Assembly (NCBI RefSeq): GCF_014205015.1
Contig: NZ_JACHMO010000001.1
Location: 7,812,001 to 7,876,000 of the forward strand
DNA: 64,000 bases
Direction: 5' to 3'
Source of the DNA: Saccharothrix ecbatanensis
GTDB taxonomy: Bacteria > Actinomycetota > Actinomycetes > Mycobacteriales > Pseudonocardiaceae
The notes under the pieces are model-generated. The model saw nothing but the letters and a program-made list of their open reading frames with translations, was not told the DNA's origin and made no database searches. The position numbers were made by a program, and so were the translations under genes. Positions 1 to 8,358 of this stretch are shown in pieces (position 1 is the stretch's first letter; each line of letters starts with the position of its first letter).

Positions 1-1227
1 GGAGAACGCCCACAGGCCGATCTCCGACGTGTCGGGCAGCATGGCCAACGCGGTCAGCGCCGCCTCCTTGGCCGCGTCGACCCTGGTCTGGCCGTTGCTC
101 ATCTTCTCGGCCATCGAGCCGGACACGTCCAGCACGGCCAGCATCCGGGTGTCCAGGCTGACCGCGCCCCACGTGCGGAGCAGCTCGGAGACCTGGTCCG
201 GGTCCGGCGTCTTCAGCACGGCCACGTCGTCGCCGCGCAGGCCGTCCTTCTCGTTCGTCCACCCGTCGGGCGCGTTGCCGTCCGGCGTGCGGAAGCCCGC
301 CTCGGCGAACCGCTGGGCCGTCCGCTCGGTCCGCAACGCCTTCTCGAAGCCCACCGCGGCCTCGCCGATACCCGCCTGCTCACCCGTGCGGGTGACGCGC
401 ACGATCGGGTAGTCGAACGCGACCGTGCCCTCCTTGGGGTAGGACGCGACGACCCGGCGTGATCCGGCGGCCCGGTTCGCGGCCAGCACGGACTGCTCCG
501 AAGCGGTGAACACCGGCGCGTTCTCCGCACCCTGCACGACCTTGCCGAACGCGTCCCGCACGGACGGCAGCGCGTCCCGGCCGACCCGCAGCAGCGCGCC
601 GATCAGCTCCGGCTTCGGCGAGCCGTCCGGGTTGCCGAGCTGCGCGCGGATGACCGCCAGCGTGGCCAGGCCCTCGGTGGACGTGGTCGGGTCGCTCAGC
701 GCCACCGTCACCTTCGGGTCGAGCAGCTTCGCCCAGCTCACCGGTGAGATCGGCCAGCCGAGCGCGGCCAGAGCCGGCTCCGAGCCCGCGATCACCACGG
801 GTGACGCGGCCAGCGAGTCGAGGATGTCCAGCCTCGGCGCGTCCTCGCCCTGGTCACCGGCCTGTCGCTGGCTCTCCGCGGCCCACATCGACGAGTCCGG
901 GATCCACAGCGCGGGCGGGTTGATCTGCGCGGTGGGCAGGTCGTGGGAGACGTCGGCCGCGCCGCGCGCCTCGACCAGCACCTGCACGCACTTGCCGTCC
1001 ACCATCGGCTGGGTGGCCTGGTAGTCGTCCGCGGCGCCGCGCACCACTTCCTCGACCGCGGGGGTGACCGCGATCTTGAGCGGTAGGGTGCCCTTGCACT
1101 CCGGGCCGCTGGTGGCCCGCAGCGCGACCACGGTCACACCGGCGGCGGCGACGACGCCGAGCAGCGCGCCGATGGGCAGGATGACGCGGCGGAAGCGACC
1201 GGGCCGGTTCGGGTTGCCAGCTGACAT
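1..1227 (-). CDS. Solute-binding/VWA-domain membrane-anchored protein (C-terminus outside window)
   Basis: The frame runs from ATG at 1227 to the window edge without a stop, giving 409 residues of an incomplete protein. Residues about 14-36 form one hydrophobic segment after a basic N-terminus, consistent with a membrane anchor or uncleaved signal. A region resembling periplasmic solute-binding proteins follows (an extracellular Cys pair, then a stretch of about 280 residues). A von Willebrand A domain begins near residue 370, where the MIDAS motif DVSGSMAE is visible. The SBP-plus-VWA architecture is known from actinobacterial 'substrate-binding and VWA domain-containing' proteins; the ligand is unknown. 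An AAAGG stretch lies upstream of the ATG. The gene diverges from ftsH. What lies beyond residue 409 cannot be seen. Confidence 0.75.
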   Translation of the reverse strand, partial: MSAGNPNRPGRFRRVILPIGALLGVVAAAGVTVVALRATSGPECKGTLPLKIAVTPAVEEVVRGAADDYQATQPMVDGKCVQVLVEARGAADVSHDLPTAQINPPALWIPDSSMWAAESQRQAGDQGEDAPRLDILDSLAASPVVIAGSEPALAALGWPISPVSWAKLLDPKVTVALSDPTTSTEGLATLAVIRAQLGNPDGSPKPELIGALLRVGRDALPSVRDAFGKVVQGAENAPVFTASEQSVLAANRAAGSRRVVASYPKEGTVAFDYPIVRVTRTGEQAGIGEAAVGFEKALRTERTAQRFAEAGFRTPDGNAPDGWTNEKDGLRGDDVAVLKTPDPDQVSELLRTWGAVSLDTRMLAVLDVSGSMAEKMSNGQTRVDAAKEAALTALAMLPDTSEIGLWAFS

Positions 1228-1649
1228 GCTTCGTACCTTTGGTCGGGTGTTCACCCTTCCGGGTGGGTAAAGAACACACGGGTGGTTGCCGAGGATGACA
1301 CGGACCACTCTCATGACAAACTCTCGTGTTCTAAGTCACCCGTGTGGCCCTCACATCGTCGCTACCTGCGGTTGGCGAGCTACGCCTGGTAAGTGTTACG
1401 GGTTTGATCCCGGTTCGGTTCATGGTCATTCCGGCGATCCGGTCGAACCCGCTTGACCTGGGAGCCGTGTCCGGTGTCACGGCGGGGAACACCGGACGGC
1501 CCCCGCCCGTTGGTCCGGCAAGATGCGACAGGGCCCGCACGCGGAGCGCTCCGCCCACACCATGGGCGGTAGGCTGGTCGGACGGGTGTGCCCGTCTGCG
1601 CCCGTCGACAAGTCAGGGAGGGTCGAGGCCGCCCGCCGGCCGTAAGTGC
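1228..1649. promoter_or_regulatory. Divergent intergenic region between VWA gene and ftsH
   Basis: This 422-bp gap holds no convincing gene. Two 10-bp inverted arms, 1275-1284 and 1337-1346 (CACACGGGTG / CACCCGTGTG), flank the probable promoter area of the minus-strand gene. A -10-like TAGGCT occurs at 1569-1574 on the plus strand upstream of ftsH, without a clear -35. No function is proven for either. Confidence 0.3.
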
Positions 1650-3938
1650 ATGGACCGCAAGCGCCTGCTTCGCAACCCGCTGCTGTGGATCGTGGCGGTG
1701 TTGGTGCTCTTTTACGCCTTCAGCGTGCTCTTCGACGAGAACCGGGGCTACACCCCGATCAAGACGTCCCAGGCACTGCAACAGATCCGGGACGGCAACG
1801 TCAAGGAAGCCACGATCGAGGACAAAGAGCAGCTCCTCAAGCTCACCCTCAAGGACGGGGTGACCGTCGAGGGCGGCAACCGCGTGCGCGCCCAGTTCCC
1901 GGCGAGCTCCACGGACGAGATCTTCAAGTTCCTCGACGAGGCCGGCAACAAGCCGGTCCTCGAGACCAAGGTCACGCAGGACTCGTTCCTGATGCAGATG
2001 CTGCTGTACCTGGTCCCGCTGGGCCTGCTCCTCATCCTGCTCATGTGGATGATGAACAACTCTCAGGGCGGCGGCAACCGGGTACTCAACTTCGGCAAGT
2101 CCAAGGCGAAGCAGCTGTCCAAGGACATGCCCAAGACGACGTTCTCGGACGTCGCGGGCGCCGAAGAGGCCGTCGAAGAGCTCTACGAGATCAAGGACTT
2201 CCTCCAGAACCCCGGCCGCTACCAGGCGCTCGGCGCGAAGATCCCGAAGGGCGTGCTGCTGTACGGCCCGCCCGGCACCGGCAAGACGCTGCTGGCGCGC
2301 GCCGTGGCCGGTGAGGCCGGCGTGCCGTTCTACTCGATCTCCGGCTCGGACTTCGTGGAGATGTTCGTCGGTGTCGGCGCCTCGCGCGTCCGCGACCTGT
2401 TCGAGCAGGCCAAGCAGAACGCGCCGTGCATCATCTTCGTCGACGAGATCGACGCGGTCGGCCGCCACCGCGGCGCCGGCATGGGCGGCGGCCACGACGA
2501 GCGCGAGCAGACCCTCAACCAGCTGCTGGTCGAGATGGACGGCTTCGACTCGCGCGGCGGGATCATCCTGATCGCGGCGACGAACCGGCCCGACATCCTC
2601 GACCCGGCCCTGCTGCGCCCCGGCCGGTTCGACCGGCAGATCCCGGTGTCCGCGCCGGACCTGAAGGGTCGCAAGCAGATCCTGCGCGTGCACTCCAAGG
2701 GCAAGCCGCTGAGCGACGAAGCGGACCTCGACGGCCTGGCCAAGCGCACCGTGGGCTTCTCCGGCGCCGACCTGGCCAACGTGGTCAACGAGGCCGCGCT
2801 GCTGACCGCGCGCAAGAACGGCACGATCATCACCAGCGTCGAGCTGGAGGAGTCCGTCGACCGGGTGATCGGCGGTCCGGCCCGCAAGAGCCGGATCATC
2901 TCCGAGAAGGAGAAGAAGATCACCGCCTACCACGAGGCCGGGCACGCCCTGGCCGCGTGGGCGATGCCGGACATCGACCCGGTCTACAAGGTCACGATCC
3001 TGGCCCGCGGCCGGACGGGTGGTCACACCCTCTCCGTGCCCGAGGAGGACAAGGACCTGATGACCAGGTCGGAGATGATCGCCCGGCTGGTGTTCGCGCT
3101 GGGCGGCCGTTCCGCCGAGGAGCTGGTCTTCCACGAGCCGACCACGGGCGCGTCCAACGACATCGAGCAGGCGACCAAGATCGCCCGCGCGATGGTCACC
3201 GAGTACGGCATGTCCGCCAAGCTCGGCGCGGTCAAGTACGGCCAGGAGCAGGGCGAGCCGTTCCTCGGCCGCACCGCCGGCCGGCAGGCCGACTACTCGC
3301 TGGAAGTCGCGCACGAGATCGACGAGGAAGTGCGCAAGCTGATCGAGGCCGCGCACACCGAGGCGTACGAGGTGCTGAACACGTACCGCGACGTGCTCGA
3401 CGCGCTGACGTTGGAGCTGATCGAGAAGGAGACCCTGCACCAGAAGGAACTGGAGCGGATCTTCGCCGCGGTCGAGAAGCGCCCGCGGATCACCAAGTTC
3501 AACGAGTTCGGCAACCGCACCCCGTCGGACAAGCCGCCGGTCAAGACCCCGGCGGAACTGGCCAAGGAGCGCGGCGAGCCGTGGCCGCCCGCGATCGAGG
3601 ACACCCTGGACGACACGCTGGTCCAGGACGCGGTGCCGACGCCGCCGAACGGCAACGGCTCCCAGCCGCAGCCGCACCAGCCGCAGCCGGGGCAGTACCA
3701 GCCGCAGCCCTACCAGCCGCAGCCGTACCAGCAGCCGCAGCCCCAGCAGCAGCAACAACCGCAGCCGTACCAGCCGCAGCACCCGTCGTCCGGTCCGCCG
3801 AACTACGGCGCGCCGCCCGGCTGGACCCCGGCCACGGTTCCCGGCGGCGCCCCGCAGCCACCCCAGTGGCAGCCGGAGCCGACGGACGCGGAAGCGGGCA
3901 AGCGGTCCTTCGACACGGACCCGGACAACCGCACGTGA
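1650..3938 (+). CDS. ftsH: ATP-dependent zinc metalloprotease FtsH
   Basis: A 762-residue membrane-bound AAA+ protease that degrades misfolded membrane proteins and short-lived regulators. Transmembrane segment 1 is at about residues 9-25. An extracytoplasmic FtsH_ext domain follows, then TM2 at about 112-134, the AAA ATPase with Walker A GPPGTGKT (206-213) and the arginine finger region, and the peptidase domain with the zinc motif HEAGH (428-432). The ATG at 1650 was chosen because it starts directly before the conserved hydrophobic N-terminus; the frame is open further upstream but not protein-like. The C-terminal tail from about residue 670 is Gln/Pro-rich with repeated PQPYQ units, typical of actinobacterial FtsH. 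Its TGA overlaps the GTG of folE, so the fol genes are probably co-transcribed with it. Confidence 0.97.
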   Translation: MDRKRLLRNPLLWIVAVLVLFYAFSVLFDENRGYTPIKTSQALQQIRDGNVKEATIEDKEQLLKLTLKDGVTVEGGNRVRAQFPASSTDEIFKFLDEAGNKPVLETKVTQDSFLMQMLLYLVPLGLLLILLMWMMNNSQGGGNRVLNFGKSKAKQLSKDMPKTTFSDVAGAEEAVEELYEIKDFLQNPGRYQALGAKIPKGVLLYGPPGTGKTLLARAVAGEAGVPFYSISGSDFVEMFVGVGASRVRDLFEQAKQNAPCIIFVDEIDAVGRHRGAGMGGGHDEREQTLNQLLVEMDGFDSRGGIILIAATNRPDILDPALLRPGRFDRQIPVSAPDLKGRKQILRVHSKGKPLSDEADLDGLAKRTVGFSGADLANVVNEAALLTARKNGTIITSVELEESVDRVIGGPARKSRIISEKEKKITAYHEAGHALAAWAMPDIDPVYKVTILARGRTGGHTLSVPEEDKDLMTRSEMIARLVFALGGRSAEELVFHEPTTGASNDIEQATKIARAMVTEYGMSAKLGAVKYGQEQGEPFLGRTAGRQADYSLEVAHEIDEEVRKLIEAAHTEAYEVLNTYRDVLDALTLELIEKETLHQKELERIFAAVEKRPRITKFNEFGNRTPSDKPPVKTPAELAKERGEPWPPAIEDTLDDTLVQDAVPTPPNGNGSQPQPHQPQPGQYQPQPYQPQPYQQPQPQQQQQPQPYQPQHPSSGPPNYGAPPGWTPATVPGGAPQPPQWQPEPTDAEAGKRSFDTDPDNRT

Positions 3939-4582
3939 CCGAGATCGACCGCACCTCGATCGACCAGGCCGGCCTCTCCGGAAACGGGGGGGCCGGTCTC
4001 GCGCGCCGACCTTTCGACCAGAAGCGCGCCGAGGACGCGGTGCGTGAGCTGCTGCTCGCGTGCGGTGAGGATCCGGACCGGGAAGGCCTGCGGGACACGC
4101 CGGCCCGGGTGGCGCGGGCGTACCGGGAGCTGTTCGCCGGGCTCTACACCGACCCGGACAGCGTGCTGGCGAAGACGTTCGACGAGAGCCACGAGGAGTT
4201 GGTGCTGGTCACCGACATCCCGATGTTCTCGTTCTGCGAGCACCACCTGCTGCCGTTCCACGGTGTCGCGCACGTCGGGTACATCCCGAACGAGCACGGC
4301 CGGGTGACGGGCCTGTCCAAGCTCGCCCGGCTGGTCGACCTGTACGCCAAGCGACCCCAGGTGCAGGAGCGGCTGACGTCGCAGGTGGCGGACGCGCTGG
4401 TGCGGCGGCTCGAACCGCGCGGCGTGATCGTCGTGGTCGAGGCCGAGCACCTGTGCATGGGGATGCGCGGCGTGCGCAAGCCGGGCTCGCGGACCACGAC
4501 GTCGGCGGTGCGCGGGTTGCTGCGCAGCTCGGCGTCGTCGCGGGCGGAGGCCATCGAGCTGATCAGGGGACGTCTGCGGTGA
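3935..4582 (+). CDS. folE: GTP cyclohydrolase I
   Basis: 215 residues. It catalyses GTP to 7,8-dihydroneopterin triphosphate, the first step of tetrahydrofolate synthesis. The zinc ligands of the family are present: Cys101 and His104 in CEHH, and Cys174 in EHLCM. The GTG start lies in a GTGA overlap with the ftsH stop. The end overlaps folP in the same way, which points to translational coupling along ftsH-folE-folP-folB-folK. The first 25 residues, which contain a Gly-rich linker, are a non-conserved extension. The same gene order is known from mycobacteria. Confidence 0.97.
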   Translation: MTEIDRTSIDQAGLSGNGGAGLARRPFDQKRAEDAVRELLLACGEDPDREGLRDTPARVARAYRELFAGLYTDPDSVLAKTFDESHEELVLVTDIPMFSFCEHHLLPFHGVAHVGYIPNEHGRVTGLSKLARLVDLYAKRPQVQERLTSQVADALVRRLEPRGVIVVVEAEHLCMGMRGVRKPGSRTTTSAVRGLLRSSASSRAEAIELIRGRLR

Positions 4583-5397
4583 GCGTGCCCAGGCCGGGGC
4601 ACTGCGTGGTGATGGGCGTCCTGAACGTCACCCCGGACTCGTTCTCGGACGGCGGCCGGTACCTCGACGTGGCCGACGCGGTGGCGCACGGCGTGGCCAT
4701 GTTCCGGCGCGGGGCCGATCTGGTCGACGTCGGCGGCGAGTCCACCCGGCCCGGAGCGTCCCGCGTGTCGGGTCCGGTCGAGGCCGCGCGGGTGGTGCCG
4801 GTGATCCGGGCGCTGGTCGCGGAGGGTGTGCCGGTCAGCGTGGACACCACGCGGGCCGAGGTGGCGTCGGCCGCTTTGGAGGCCGGCGCGTCGATCGTGA
4901 ACGACGTGTCCGGCGGCTTGGCCGATCCCGGGATGGCGTCGGTCGTGGCGTCGGCGGGCGTGCCGTACGTGCTGATGCACTGGCGCGGGCACAGCACGCA
5001 GATGGACCAGCTTGCCGTGTACGACGACGTGGTGCGTGATGTGCGGGACGAGCTGAGCCGCCAGGTGGACGCGGCGTTGGCCGCCGGTGTGGCTTCGGAC
5101 GACATCATCCTCGATCCCGGGCTGGGGTTCGCGAAGAACGCCACGCACAACTGGCAGCTGCTGAACGGGCTGGACGTGTTGCTGGAGCTGGGTTTCCCGG
5201 TGCTGGTCGGCGCGTCCCGCAAACGTTTTCTCGGCACCCTGCTCGGTGATCGCGCTCCGGACGGCCGCGAGAACGCGACCGCGGCGGTGTCCGCGTTGGC
5301 TGCGTTCACCGGCGCGTGGGGGGTGCGGGTGCACGACGTCGACCGGTCACTCGACGCGGTGGCCGTGGCGCGGGCGTGGAGGCAGGGGCATGACTGA
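4579..5397 (+). CDS. folP: Dihydropteroate synthase
   Basis: 272 residues, a TIM-barrel enzyme that condenses 6-hydroxymethyl-dihydropterin pyrophosphate with p-aminobenzoate; it is the sulfonamide target. Family signatures are seen as NVTPDSF (from residue 16), GGESTRPGA (52-60) and SRKRFLG near the C-terminus. The GTG start at 4579 overlaps the folE stop and precedes the conserved [10 protein letters not shown] strand; an upstream in-frame ATG at 4453 would run back through the folE coding region and is rejected. The end overlaps folB by 8 bp. Length is normal for the functional FolP1 type. Confidence 0.97.
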   Translation: MSVPRPGHCVVMGVLNVTPDSFSDGGRYLDVADAVAHGVAMFRRGADLVDVGGESTRPGASRVSGPVEAARVVPVIRALVAEGVPVSVDTTRAEVASAALEAGASIVNDVSGGLADPGMASVVASAGVPYVLMHWRGHSTQMDQLAVYDDVVRDVRDELSRQVDAALAAGVASDDIILDPGLGFAKNATHNWQLLNGLDVLLELGFPVLVGASRKRFLGTLLGDRAPDGRENATAAVSALAAFTGAWGVRVHDVDRSLDAVAVARAWRQGHD

Positions 5398-5752
5398 CCG
5401 GATTTCGCTGACGGGCCTGCGGGTTCGCGGGTTCCACGGCGTGTTCGAGCACGAGAAGCGGGACGGCCAGGACTTCCTGGTGGACATCACCGCGTGGCTG
5501 GACCTGTCCCGGGCGGCGGCGACGGACGACCTGCGCGAGACGCTGCACTACGGCGAGTTGGCCGAGCGCGCGGCGGCGATCGTGGCGGGCGGGCCGTACG
5601 ACCTGATCGAGACGGTGGCGGGCAAGGTCGCCGACGACGTGATGACCGACCCGCGGGTGCGGGCGACCGAGGTGACGGTGCACAAGCCGTCCGCGCCGAT
5701 CGCGTTGGCGTTCACCGACGTGTCCGTGACGATCCGGCGTGCCCGTGACTAG
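5390..5752 (+). CDS. folB: Dihydroneopterin aldolase
   Basis: 120 residues. It converts 7,8-dihydroneopterin to 6-hydroxymethyl-dihydropterin and glycolaldehyde. Recognisable features are the N-terminal RVRGFHGVFEHE strand-turn, the catalytic Glu/Lys family positions (Lys in VHKPSAPI near the C-terminus) and the usual T-fold length. The ATG at 5390 overlaps the folP stop by 8 bp. The 3' end overlaps folK by 14 bp, so all four folate genes are nested tightly. Confidence 0.95.
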   Translation: MTDRISLTGLRVRGFHGVFEHEKRDGQDFLVDITAWLDLSRAAATDDLRETLHYGELAERAAAIVAGGPYDLIETVAGKVADDVMTDPRVRATEVTVHKPSAPIALAFTDVSVTIRRARD

Positions 5753-6227
5753 GGCGGTGCTGTCGCTCGGCTCGAACCTGGGCGACCGGCTGGGGTACCT
5801 GCGGATGGCGGTGGACGGGTTCGCCGACGTGCTGGTGGCCGTGTCGCCGGTGTACGAGACGGCGCCGTGGGGCGTGACCGACCAGGACGACTTCCTCAAC
5901 GCCGTGCTGATCGTCTCCGGCGACGTGGACGAGTGGGGCTGGCTGCGGCGTGGCCAGGCTTTGGAGCAGGCCGCGGGGCGCGTGCGCGACCGCCGCTGGG
6001 GACCGCGCACGTTGGACGTGGACGTGGTCACGGTGGACGGTGTGCGGTCCACCGATCCCGAACTGCTGCTGCCGCATCCGGGGGCGCACGAGCGCGCGTC
6101 GGTGCTGGTGCCTTGGCTGGACGTGGAGCCGGATGCCGCCGTGCCGGGGCACGGCCTGGCGCGTGATCTGGTCGCCGGTCTCGACCTGGCCGGGGTCACC
6201 CGGAGGGTTGATCTGTCGCTGGTGTGA
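5739..6227 (+). CDS. folK: 2-amino-4-hydroxy-6-hydroxymethyldihydropteridine pyrophosphokinase
   Basis: 162 residues. It transfers pyrophosphate from ATP to 6-hydroxymethyl-dihydropterin, giving the FolP substrate. The family signatures are LSLGSNLGDR near the start and the RRWGPRTLDVDVV motif with the Mg-binding DxD near residues 87-98. The GTG at 5739 gives MPVTRAVLSLGSN; a second GTG six bases on (5745) is an equally plausible start. It is the last gene of the ftsH-fol run. The next gene starts 36 bp later with its own operator-like repeats, so the operon probably ends here. Confidence 0.95.
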   Translation: MPVTRAVLSLGSNLGDRLGYLRMAVDGFADVLVAVSPVYETAPWGVTDQDDFLNAVLIVSGDVDEWGWLRRGQALEQAAGRVRDRRWGPRTLDVDVVTVDGVRSTDPELLLPHPGAHERASVLVPWLDVEPDAAVPGHGLARDLVAGLDLAGVTRRVDLSLV

Positions 6228-6241
6228 TCGACCGCCGGCGG

Positions 6242-6263
6242 ACTTTCGAAGTACTTTCAAAGT
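6242..6263. promoter_or_regulatory. Tandem 11-bp palindromic repeats abutting the antitoxin start codon
   Basis: ACTTTCGAAGT (6242-6252) is followed without a gap by ACTTTCAAAGT (6253-6263), and the ATG of the next gene is at 6264. Each unit is a near-palindrome. The position leaves no room for a Shine-Dalgarno sequence, so a leaderless transcript or an operator overlapping the start is likely. Phd/YefM-type antitoxins are known to bind short palindromes at their own promoters, so autoregulation is a reasonable inference. Confidence 0.55.
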
Positions 6264-6755
6264 ATGGCTGCACCAGCGGAAATCCCCTTCTCGGAGTTGA
6301 TCAACAAGCCCAAGGACGCGGTGGCAAAGCTGAAGGCCGCCCCGGACGGCCGGCTGCGCCTGCGCAGGCGTGACGACGAAGACCTGATCCTCACCACGGT
6401 GGCACGGGAGGAGGACAACGCCAAAAAGGAGTTCGTCGCGACACAGATATTGGAAGTGCTGCTCCTGCGCCACGCCGAGACGCGCGGGATGCTGGCCGAG
6501 GTGGCGCAGCAGATCTTCCCGTGGATGCGCCACCTGCCGCGGGAGGACCGCGAGGGGTTCGTGGTCGAACTGGTCGAGACCATGCGTTCCACAGCCGAGT
6601 TGAACACCGAGGCCCCGGTCGAGATGGTGATCATCGGTTGGAGGAACACCGCCGAGATCCACGCCGATCCCGAGCTGCTGGCCGCACTCACCCGGCCCCA
6701 TGAGGGCGACTTCGGTCCGGTTCCCAGGCCGGTGGTCCCGGAGCGGGACGAGTGA
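6264..6755 (+). CDS. Phd/YefM-like antitoxin (prevent-host-death family), type II TA
   Basis: 163 residues. The N-terminal half (PFSELINKPKDAVAKL ... RLRLRRRDDEDLIL) has the pattern of actinobacterial Phd-type antitoxins, in which this region dimerises and binds DNA. The C-terminal half is acidic and probably neutralises the partner. The ATG immediately follows two tandem operator-like palindromes. The stop overlaps the GTG of the downstream toxin-like gene (GTGA), the usual antitoxin-first layout. The gene pair is inserted between folK and DUF3180, genes that are close neighbours in related genomes. Family assignment is by pattern only. Confidence 0.65.
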   Translation: MAAPAEIPFSELINKPKDAVAKLKAAPDGRLRLRRRDDEDLILTTVAREEDNAKKEFVATQILEVLLLRHAETRGMLAEVAQQIFPWMRHLPREDREGFVVELVETMRSTAELNTEAPVEMVIIGWRNTAEIHADPELLAALTRPHEGDFGPVPRPVVPERDE

Positions 6756-7105
6756 GTCCGAAGCGCGGTGATCGGGTCGCGCCACCGCCGCGACGCGACG
6801 AGTGGGATGTCCTCTTCGCCGACAACGACTCGGCCAAGGGCTGGGAGGAGTTGTGCGGACAAGCGCCGGGCAACACCTTCGAGGCGTGGCATTCCATGCG
6901 GACCGATCCTGTGCCGCGGCTGCCTGTGCCGCGGCACCATCCTCTTAAAGGCAAGTTGTCCCACGAGGTCCGCGGTGGTCGGCTGCTGCCCAAGTGGCAG
7001 ATCGAGGTGACCGGTGGCGGTCGGGTCTGGTACTTCGTCGACGCTGAGCGCCGGACTGTGTGGCTCGTCTGGGCGGGTACCGGGCATCCCAAGGCGACGG
7101 AGTAG
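6752..7105 (+). CDS. RelE/ParE-like toxin component
   Basis: 117 residues, starting with GTG inside the antitoxin stop. The pattern RHHPLKGKL ... LLPKWQIEVTGGGRVWYFVD ... RTVWLVWAGTGHPKATE follows RelE-superfamily toxins: a basic strand, a Trp/Tyr-rich beta sheet, and a conserved C-terminal GHPKATE seen in actinobacterial partners of Phd-like proteins. RelE toxins cleave mRNA on the ribosome; that activity is inferred here, not shown. The N-terminal 40 residues are longer than in compact RelE. Coupling to the antitoxin gene supports the pair. Confidence 0.6.
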   Translation: MSPKRGDRVAPPPRRDEWDVLFADNDSAKGWEELCGQAPGNTFEAWHSMRTDPVPRLPVPRHHPLKGKLSHEVRGGRLLPKWQIEVTGGGRVWYFVDAERRTVWLVWAGTGHPKATE

Positions 7106-7180
7106 CGCCGGGTCGTTGCGGCGCGCACTGGCGCTGCGGCGCGTGCGCGGCGGGGTTAGCGTGGGCGCGGAGGTGGCGCG

Positions 7181-7837
7181 ATGAGCAACGCGATCACTTA
7201 CGACGCCGCGCGGCGGCGGATCATCAGCCTGGTCACCGGTGGCGATCCCGACGCGCCGGTCGAGGCCTGTCCTGGTTGGACGGTCAAGGACGTGGTCGCG
7301 CACCTCGCCGGAGGCCTCGGCGATTTCACCGAGGGCCGGTTCGAAGGGGTCGAGGACGGCTCGTGGGGTGAGCGGCAGGTCGGCGAGCGGCGCAACCGGA
7401 GCATGGGCGACCTGCTGGTCGAGTGGGAGCGGAACTTCCAGGTCGCCGAAGGGCTGTTCGACTCGCCGATGGGCGCGGTGCTGATCGCGGAGATCATCTC
7501 GCACGAGCACGACATCCGGACGGCCCTGGGGCAACCCGGGGAACGGGACAACGTCGCGGTGCGCGCGGCGTTGACGCGGCCGTTGCAGGAAGTCGACAAG
7601 CGGATGCGGGCCAAGCACCTGCCCGCGTTGCGGATCACGTTGGAGCACGGCGACCGCGTGCTGGGCGAGGGCGAGCCGGCGGGTGCGCTGCGGACGTCGT
7701 CGTTCGAGTTGCTGCGGGTCCTGGGTGGACGGCGCAACGAAGACCAGGTGCGGAAGATGGACTGGGACACCGATCCCGGGCCGTGGCTGGGCGTGCTGCC
7801 GGTGCTCGGCAGGCGCGATACCGCGTTGGCCGAGTAG
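7181..7837 (+). CDS. Maleylpyruvate isomerase family mycothiol-dependent enzyme
   Basis: 218 residues with the MDMPI/DinB-like fold pattern: an N-terminal helical region, then CPGWTVKDVVAHLAGG with the conserved metal-ligand His around residue 43, and ISHEHDIRTALGQP near residue 107 supplying further His ligands. Members use mycothiol, the actinobacterial low-molecular-weight thiol; the substrate is usually unknown. The ATG at 7181 follows GGAGGTGGCG. It stands alone between the TA pair and DUF3180. Confidence 0.8.
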   Translation: MSNAITYDAARRRIISLVTGGDPDAPVEACPGWTVKDVVAHLAGGLGDFTEGRFEGVEDGSWGERQVGERRNRSMGDLLVEWERNFQVAEGLFDSPMGAVLIAEIISHEHDIRTALGQPGERDNVAVRAALTRPLQEVDKRMRAKHLPALRITLEHGDRVLGEGEPAGALRTSSFELLRVLGGRRNEDQVRKMDWDTDPGPWLGVLPVLGRRDTALAE

Positions 7838-7855
7838 TTCGGGGACGATGGCGGG

Positions 7856-8308
7856 GTGAGGTTCACCAAACCCCGTGACCTGCTCGCCGTCGGACTCGTC
7901 GCGGGCCTGCTCGCGCACCTGCTGATCCGGCTCGCCTACGACACCCTTCCCCCGCTGCCGACGTTCGCCGGGTTCACCCTGCTCGTGATCGCCATCGTCA
8001 ACCTGTGGCTCGCTTTCTCGTTGCGCGCGAGGATCCTGCGCAAGCGCGGCGCGCGGCCGGTCGAGCCGTTGACCGCCGCACGGGCCGTGGCGTTCGCCAA
8101 GGCGTCGTCGCTACTCGGCGCGATCATGCTGGGCGGCTGGGCCGGTGTGCTGATCTACGTGCTGCCCGCGCGCGGCCAGTTCCAGGCGGCCGACAACGAC
8201 ATCGTCACCGGGATCGTCGGCGGTGGCTGTGCCGCGCTGCTGATCGCCGCGGCGTTGTGGCTGGAACGGTGCTGCAAGACGCCCGACGACCCGCATCTCG
8301 ATCGGTGA
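7856..8308 (+). CDS. DUF3180 membrane protein
   Basis: 150 residues with four hydrophobic segments (about 8-25, 33-53, 82-103 and 118-140). It matches the DUF3180 pattern of actinobacterial membrane proteins that lie just downstream of folK in many genomes (mycobacterial Rv3605c type). The function is unknown. The GTG at 7856 gives MRFTKPRDLLAVG. In this window two unrelated insertions (the TA pair and the mycothiol enzyme) separate it from folK. Confidence 0.8.
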   Translation: MRFTKPRDLLAVGLVAGLLAHLLIRLAYDTLPPLPTFAGFTLLVIAIVNLWLAFSLRARILRKRGARPVEPLTAARAVAFAKASSLLGAIMLGGWAGVLIYVLPARGQFQAADNDIVTGIVGGGCAALLIAAALWLERCCKTPDDPHLDR

Positions 8309-8358
8309 ATACCGACGCCGAGGTCTCAATCGGATAACTGACCGGTACGGTAGTCGCC

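Noticed and set aside
1380..3782. 800-codon open frame opposite ftsH, and similar long frames opposite clpC (23865-26042), the sugar ATPase (39801-42230) and otsB-GH15 (58635-60800)
   Set aside because: They mirror strongly conserved genes on the other strand, are rich in Arg/Leu/Ala/Val from third-position G/C bias, and show no domain. Only the last 92 codons of the 39801 frame are a real gene.
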